Positions 58,361 to 64,000 of a DNA stretch of 64,000 nt are shown in pieces (the first letter of the stretch is position 1; every line of letters begins with the position of its first letter). The notes below the pieces were generated by a model, which saw nothing but the letters and a program-made list of their open reading frames with translations, was not told where the DNA came from and made no database searches. Location: NCBI GenBank assembly GCA_020086605.1, contig JACBWW010000003.1:60314582-60378581 (forward strand), in the 5' to 3' direction. Source of the stretch: Lanius collurio. Lineage: Eukaryota; Chordata; Aves; Passeriformes; Laniidae. The position numbers and the translations under genes were made by a program.

Positions 58361-61300
58361 GGAGTGGGGAAGAAGGGTCAGCATTGCTTGGAACAAAACA
58401 GGAAAAAGCATAAGAGTTAGTTAAACAGAGGTGACTCACTGAAGAATTAGAACAATTTTTCCCAATATACCAATAATTGGTTTTTAGTCCTGCTTTCTGA
58501 GGAGTTCTGAAGAAGACATCAGCCAATATGTATTTTTGTTTCCACGTTCCTGTTTGGAAACACAAAACCAAGACAAGAATAGAAAACAACTCATTACCTT
58601 TCCATCCTGAGAGGAGGTTCTGAAATCCTTAAGTGAAAATCAAATGAGATTTTCAGGGACATTTTTTATCTTTGGAACACTCAGAGATTCCAGAGATGCT
58701 CCTAAAAGATGTGTTATACTTGATGAAGTGCACTGAGATGACATGTGAAGATAACTATGGGCACTGCTTCCTCAGCTTTGCAAGAGTCAATAACAACAGG
58801 ATCAAGTTCTATCTGATTAGATAGAACAATTTCTTGACAGTACTGTATTGTGAATCTTAGTTGGCCAGTACTGACAATAATCTTCTTTTACTTTTTTATG
58901 AACAATAATTTGAAATGTACTAGAATGTACTTAGCATAAACATGGAAGACAGGACAAAAAAAAGAGATGGTTTGGTTGCCCTGCTTGAAGGAAACATCCA
59001 AACGTTGCCTTCTGGGTAAGATGGATGTGCATGCTTTGGACCTAACCAAGAACCACCCTGCACTCCTCCTGAACATGAACTGCAGCACCTCCCTACAAAG
59101 CTGGTGCTGTGACTGCATCTCCAGATCTACAATTTGACTTTTCCACCTTCTGCCCTTGGAGATTTTAGCATTGCCTTTGCTCTAAAAGAGCTGATACTAA
59201 ATTAATAACTTGACCACAGTTCAGCAGAGAACAGGAGAGATTTCTTCAGCAGGAGCACAAGAAAGGAAGATCCCATAATCTTCCCACTTCCTTCCTACAT
59301 TTGCAAGGCCAAAAGAGAAGATGAAGCAAGTAACCCCCTGCCCTTAGTGCAGCAGCCACTGTCTCATTAGCCCAAGCATGTTCCATCCCTCTTCTTTAAC
59401 TACAGATCTGCACTCTCAACCTCCTCACTGTTTCTTACCTCCTATTCACATTTATTATTGATATCACCTATCAATAATGCTTTCTGCTGCTTCAAGAGTT
59501 TGGCCTGTCTGCCAGATCCCAACTTTCAAGTGCTCTTTGCTTCACCTCATTATATTTTTAATGACGTATGCTTTTCTTCTTTTTTTTCCATTCTGTGTCT
59601 GTCCTCTTCCTTGCAGAGTGAGAGAGAGAAAGGTGTTGGCTGAGGAAGTGGAAAAGGGAACAATATTGGTGCTTTAAGCAGTTGCTCCCACACTGCCCCT
59701 CAGCTTACTAACCAGTTTAGCAGCCTCTGAAAAGGTGGCAAATGCACTTGTTTAAAATCCTACTCAAGCATGGATGCTTGCTCAGAACCACCACACAAGT
59801 GAGAGTAAAACCTACTTATTTCCTGCAATTTTGCTGCAAATAGTTGCATTTGATCTTTGAAAAGACAGTTCTCTTCATCAGGTTTCCCAGCTTAATAAAT
59901 TGCAATCTTCAGCCTATTTTTTCTTCCTTTTGTTTTCAAAACCAGCTCATTTTATAATGGCTAAGGTAACATCCTGTTACTCAGAAGACACAGCACCATT
60001 AGAGTTATACCTGAGAACAGGATTACAGCATTGAACCAGACAGACTGAGTGCCAGAGACAGAATTAGTAAATTAGTCTAATATTTAATCTGACAGCCTTG
60101 TATAACTGAGGAACCTGATCACAAAGGATTTGCCAATGATATCAGAATAACACCAGCATACATATTTTGAGGCCACAGAGGAAGTTGCTTGGCCCTTAAA
60201 CTTTTATCAGCTCTGTCCTGACTCCAGTCTAATACAGCATGCTGTCTCTTGTTGCCATTTCCGCTGTCTGCTGGCTCTGTGAGTCTGTTTGGGTCAAAAG
60301 ACACATGTGTTATGTTTCCAGAAACCAAATCAACCAATTATGTCATTTCCCATTATTATAGTTATTTAATTGAAAAAGAGTAACAACAGAAAAAATGCAA
60401 CAGGCAGACAAGAACCAACTTTCTTGCTGAGTGGAGTGAGCCTGCCATGCTGCTTCTGCCCATCTCAGCCCGTGGGTTCAGGGTCTTTGCCAGCCCATGG
60501 AAGGTAGAAATGTTACAGTCACTTGTAGTCACTGCTCCTCCAAGCTCTACAAACCATACTGTGACTTCATCCACAAATTTGATTTTCAGAGTATTTATAG
60601 AGGGGTCATAAATGGATTTTAAGTGGGTGCAAGAATTAATTAAACAGTGCAGAAGTCAGAAGGAACAGGAAAATGTTGTAAAGACACTGTAAATACCTGA
60701 ACAGAGGAGACAGTGCTCTTATGCTGCCTGAAAGACATGCACACGTAATACAATTAAGCAGACGTGCCTCAGCTAGGAAACAGTGCACTTTGCTGGCAGG
60801 GTATCAGCTACATGTGCACCTTTCCACTGCACATCAAGGAGCATTCCAGTCACAATTAGAGACATGGAGGATGCTCAGGAACAGCTGAGCTCCCTGTGAG
60901 ATCCATCTTGTTGGTAGTCCCCTCAGCACAGTCTGTACCTGGATCTGGAAAGGAAACTGGTGAATACTGCAGTGCACACCATTTAATGGCTGGGGTGCTG
61001 CAAAAGGATGGCTCTGTGTGCTGTCTACACCCTGGCCTGCCACCAGAGGCATCTCTAGGATTCAGGAAGGACAAGGTGTCCCATTTTGCCATGGCAGAGC
61101 TGCAACACAACTGACCCTTTGTTAACCTCCAATAAAAGGGCAGATAATTTATAGTCTGGTCTTGGTATCATAATTCCACGACTTCACAACACAGAATTAT
61201 CCTGATCTCTCACACGGGAAAGGCACAGCATGAATGTGACTCGAATTGGTACCTCTGGGTGTATTATAGAATTTATAGATATGGGAACACAACGTACAAG

Positions 61301-62449
61301 GATTTTTGTCTTATCAGATTGATGTCCTCTATGCTCATACCTTTGGAAGAGCTGTGATAATTGAGATAATCCTCATCCCTTAAAGCAGCTTTTTAAGCTG
61401 TGATTATTTTGGCAGCACAGCTCAAGTTTTATCACTCACAGAATGCAGAGGAGGAAAAGGAAAAAATGCTTCTTCTTTTTGTTCAGCTTTAACCCAAATA
61501 AGCCCAGACCACTGAAAAGAAGAAACACCTCTGTGTACTCAGCTCTCCTCTGATTACTGTCCAGGCATTCAAACTTGCCAGAAAGTACCTCTAGAATTAT
61601 TTTATCACTCTTACATACTCTGAATATTCTTACTAACAGAAGGATTTCTAAAATGCACAATCTTTTGCTCTGCATAAGCAGCGGTCTCTAATTGTGAAGA
61701 TCTAAGTCCAGAGCAAGAGCAGAACATGAGAACTTCAAAACCAAATCCAGGACTTGGGTAAGTTTTCAGAACAAGAAATTTTTCCCTAGCCTTCTTTTAG
61801 ATAAATCATAATAACTGAGCTTCATCTTCCTGCATTCCATACCTTGCTAACAGAAGAATATGTGGTATCTAAGACTTGCTACTTTCTTTGAATTTCCTAT
61901 TTGATATTTTAAAATCTTTTCTGTCTGTATTTACTGCTTTTGAAATGTATTCTCTGCCTGACAATGTGTGGGAATTCTGAGGGTCTGACTCAAGACTGCA
62001 AATTTTCTTAGGCACACTTATGTCAGATCTTCCTGACTCCAGCCTCAAATTACTCCTGTCGTCATTAAAATAAATGTTCATGTCTCGTTCAATTCTGCCT
62101 ACTCTGTGAGAAGAAGCACATAGTGGATTTCCAAAGTATCAATGTGGGGCACGAATGTGGGACACAAACCCTAAAGTTAAGGACTAAAGTCACAAATTTA
62201 GGCACTATAATAACCAGACATATCAGAGAACTTACAGCCCTAATGTCAATGCCAGTGCACAGTGAATTCAATATCCAAAGCCAGTATTCACAAAAATCAA
62301 TGATCCAGGAGAGGGTGTGTTGTAAATTATACCTTTTTTTCTTGTAGTTCTTGAACTGTGGAGTACAGAACTTCTTGAGAAACTGTAAGTCAAACTGCAG
62401 CGTGTCATGCAGCTTGCCCCTTCTTGGTATTCCACTTTATATGACACTC
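58361..62449. other. unique non-coding sequence
   Basis: About 4.1 kb with no recognisable gene or dispersed repeat. A 9-bp hairpin at 58806-58827 (GTTCTATCT/AGATAGAAC, loop GATT) is within chance expectation. Confidence 0.5.
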
Positions 62450-62541
62450 TTAGTGGATGAAAACCCTGGCCATGAAAGTCGGATTGGAACTAGATAGTCC
62501 TTTAAGGTTCTTTCCAACCCAAACACTTCTATTATTCTTAT
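62450..62541 (+). mobile_element. CR1 LINE 3' tail
   Basis: CCTGGCCATGAAAGTCGGAT, GGAACTAGATAGTCCTTTAA, GGTTCTTTCCAACCCAAACA and CTTCTATTATTCTT are a sense CR1 3' terminus, with a few changes in the final ATTCTATGATTCT motif. Only the last ~90 bp were inserted or survive. Confidence 0.82.
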
Positions 62542-63004
62542 CTCTGCTGTGGTGAAGAGTGTGAAATCTTCTTTGTGGAGCATATAGATTAGCGCTGGAC
62601 CCCAGAGGTTTCTTCTTTAGGTACTTTCCAGGGATTCTTGATAAAAGAGTATTATATGTCAAAACCATTTCCAGGCATGAGGGACAAGATAATTGGGAAC
62701 AGTCTGGATAAACCATGTGTAATCAATCAGGGTAAATTTTCCCTGACCAAAATGATTTTTTTCCAAGTTGAAACAGCAGAGTCTGTGACCATGGGCAGGG
62801 TGGGATTTAAATAATTTACATCAGCTTTAGGAAAGCTTGCAACACAGTTTCTTTAGTATCCTTGCAGCCATAATGGGTATATATGCACTGGATGGGTGCA
62901 CTGTTTGGTGAGTTTTAAATTTACTGGATTGTTATGCTCAAAGGTGTGGCTGTGATTCTGGATCCCGTTATCAACAAAGAATGGCTTAGGAAATGAGGTT
63001 TCTT
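62542..63004. other. unique spacer between two CR1 copies
   Basis: 463 bp, nothing recognised. Confidence 0.5.
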
Positions 63005-63345
63005 TAGCCTGAAAAAGAGAAGGGTAGGAGGAGACCTGTTTGCTGTGTTCAGCTGCCTGAAGGGGAGCTATAAGGAAGACAAAGTTAGGCTTTTCTCGAA
63101 GATGCAGAGCAAGGAAAAAGAGGCAATAGTTGCCACAAGAGGGATTTCAGCTAGTTACAGGGAATAATTATTCACACAGACCCATTCTTCACAGGTTAAC
63201 CACAAAGACTGTGAACTCTCCATCCCTGTCCAGGTCAGCTGGACAAGGACCTGACCTAACAGACAGCTGGAGGTAACTTTAAAGCTAGTCTTGCTATGAC
63301 AGGGGTGATGGGTAGATGACCTCCAGAGATCCTCCACTCTACATT
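63005..63345 (+). mobile_element. old CR1 LINE copy, ORF2 end and 3' UTR
   Basis: AGCCTGAAAAAGAGAAGGGT, GGAGGAGACCTGTTTGCTGT, AGCTGCCTGAAGGGGAGCTA, AACTCTCCATCCCTGTCCAG, AGCTGGACAAGGACCTGACC and GATGACCTCCAGAGATCC follow the sense order of a CR1 3' region. Divergence is higher than in the other copies and the central part is barely alignable, so this belongs to an older subfamily. Confidence 0.78.
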
Positions 63346-63387
63346 AGTCTATGCTTGTAAATATTTTGTGAAGCAAGCATGTAACCT

Positions 63388-64000
63388 GTAGGGTCTGACA
63401 AGCCCCTGTCTTGGCAGGAAGCCCTTGTTTAGATAAAGGGAACTGCAACATCTCCAGGCGTGGGGTCTGACAAGCCCCTGCCCTGGCAGGGAGGCCTGGA
63501 GATAGGGAGGTAGCACTATCTCCCTCCAGGCCCCTCCTGGGGAAACAAAGAGCCTTTTTAGTTAGAAAAGATAGATCCAAGATCCTCTAGGAAACTGTAT
63601 GTAAAATACCCTAATACCCATTGGTTTCTCACCCTTTCACGCCCACCTCTGCAACCCCATAAAAGAGACCCCTCTGCCCTGAGTCGGGAGAGGATTCGTC
63701 TCTGGTCACCCCTTCGTGGAAGATGGAAGAATAAAGCTGCTTCTGCGGAACCACCAGCCGAGTCCTCTCCTCTCTCTATCCGGGCCTGGCCAAGGGGGGT
63801 TCTGCCTCGCAGAGCTGAGCTGAAATCACTGCACTAAGAGCTGATAGCCAGCTGAGCCAGGCATCCTCTGCAGGCAGCCCCGGCCAAGAGCTGAGAGAAG
63901 CCACGACCCCCTGGGAGACTGTTCCTCACGGGATCACCTCTCTGGGTTCGCTACGGCTTCTTGGGTCTGAGCCTCTGACCCCATCCAGCCCGGGCCGGGG
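63388..64000 (+). mobile_element. CpG-rich ERV LTR running off the window (gammaretrovirus-like)
   Basis: The candidate start TGTAGGGTCTGACAAGCCCC is followed by a U3 with a direct repeat: a unit at 63389-63424 and again at 63460-63496, 71 bp apart. The core promoter has an inverted CCAAT (CCATTGG, 63618-63624) and CATAAAAG (63658-63665). The polyadenylation signal AATAAA lies at 63730-63735, about 65 bp downstream, with a CTCTCCTCTCTCT end to R near 63777. GC-rich, CpG-containing U5-type sequence continues to the window edge. The layout resembles gammaretrovirus-type LTRs. CpG is retained and the promoter signals are legible, which suggests a young copy. The 5' boundary is not confirmed by a target duplication. 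Whether it is a solo LTR or the 5' LTR of a provirus cannot be told. Confidence 0.78.
63389..63496 (+). repeat. U3 direct repeat (two copies, 71 bp period)
   Basis: GGGTCTGACAAGCCCCTG followed by GGCAGG and a GG/AAGCC end occurs twice, at 63389-63424 and 63460-63496, with a few differences. Duplicated U3 blocks in gammaretroviral LTRs are commonly transcriptional enhancers. Confidence 0.85.

Noticed and set aside
1..64000. CRISPR arrays, prokaryotic operons, plasmid or phage functions, ribosome binding sites
   Set aside because: Nothing in codon structure, spacing or repeats suggests prokaryotic DNA; the repeat content is avian.

Overview
The window looks like non-coding nuclear DNA from a bird, most likely a songbird (Passeriformes). 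It is AT-rich, shows no operons or compact genes, and carries at least seven pieces of CR1 (the chicken-repeat LINE). It also carries several LTRs of avian endogenous-retrovirus type, and a tRNA-Ile-headed SINE with a CR1-like tail of the kind known from zebra finch. The order-level call rests on recognising these repeats by eye, not on a database search. I found no protein-coding exon, rRNA or functional tRNA that I can support. The longest stop-free frames are about 150-200 codons, which is close to what chance gives in 128 kb of double-stranded reading. Several of them lie inside LTRs or the CpG island, and none resembles a known cellular protein. The only recognisable protein remnant is a broken CR1 ORF2 (reverse-transcriptase polyprotein) at 37.2-38.0 kb.

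Layout. 0-2.4 kb: unique sequence, then a solo LTR (1473-2410) with a perfect 5-bp target duplication. 2.4-8.1 kb: unique sequence with ancient retroposon relics and microsatellites. 8.1-9.4 kb: a polypurine tract, a dense CpG island (the best promoter candidate here), and an ERV LTR directly against its downstream edge. 9.4-31.5 kb: mostly unique sequence with a decayed ERVL-like LTR at 15.4 kb, ancient MIR/L2-like relics and a CCAAT-box cluster at 23.65 kb. 31.5-32.7 kb: a solo LTR with perfect 5-bp target duplication, then a truncated LTR. 33.9-44.8 kb: five CR1 pieces, a large tetranucleotide microsatellite and a 15-bp minisatellite. 44.8-58 kb: unique sequence, an ERV-derived fragment near 48 kb, an interleaved double inverted repeat at 53.9 kb, a near-complete minus-strand LTR at 54.3-54.8 kb and a CR1 at 56.8 kb. 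58-64 kb: the tRNA-Ile/CR1 SINE, two CR1 tails, and a CpG-rich LTR running to the right edge, where proviral sequence could continue.

How it fits together. The window reads as intergenic or long-intron sequence shaped by CR1 retrotransposition, ERV insertion followed by LTR-LTR recombination to solo LTRs, and simple-repeat expansion. The functional candidates are the CpG island (8165-8875) with its adjacent LTR and, more weakly, the CCAAT cluster and the CpG-rich terminal LTR. I found no convincing undescribed gene system. The most unusual local structure is the pair of overlapping perfect inverted repeats at 53881-53927.
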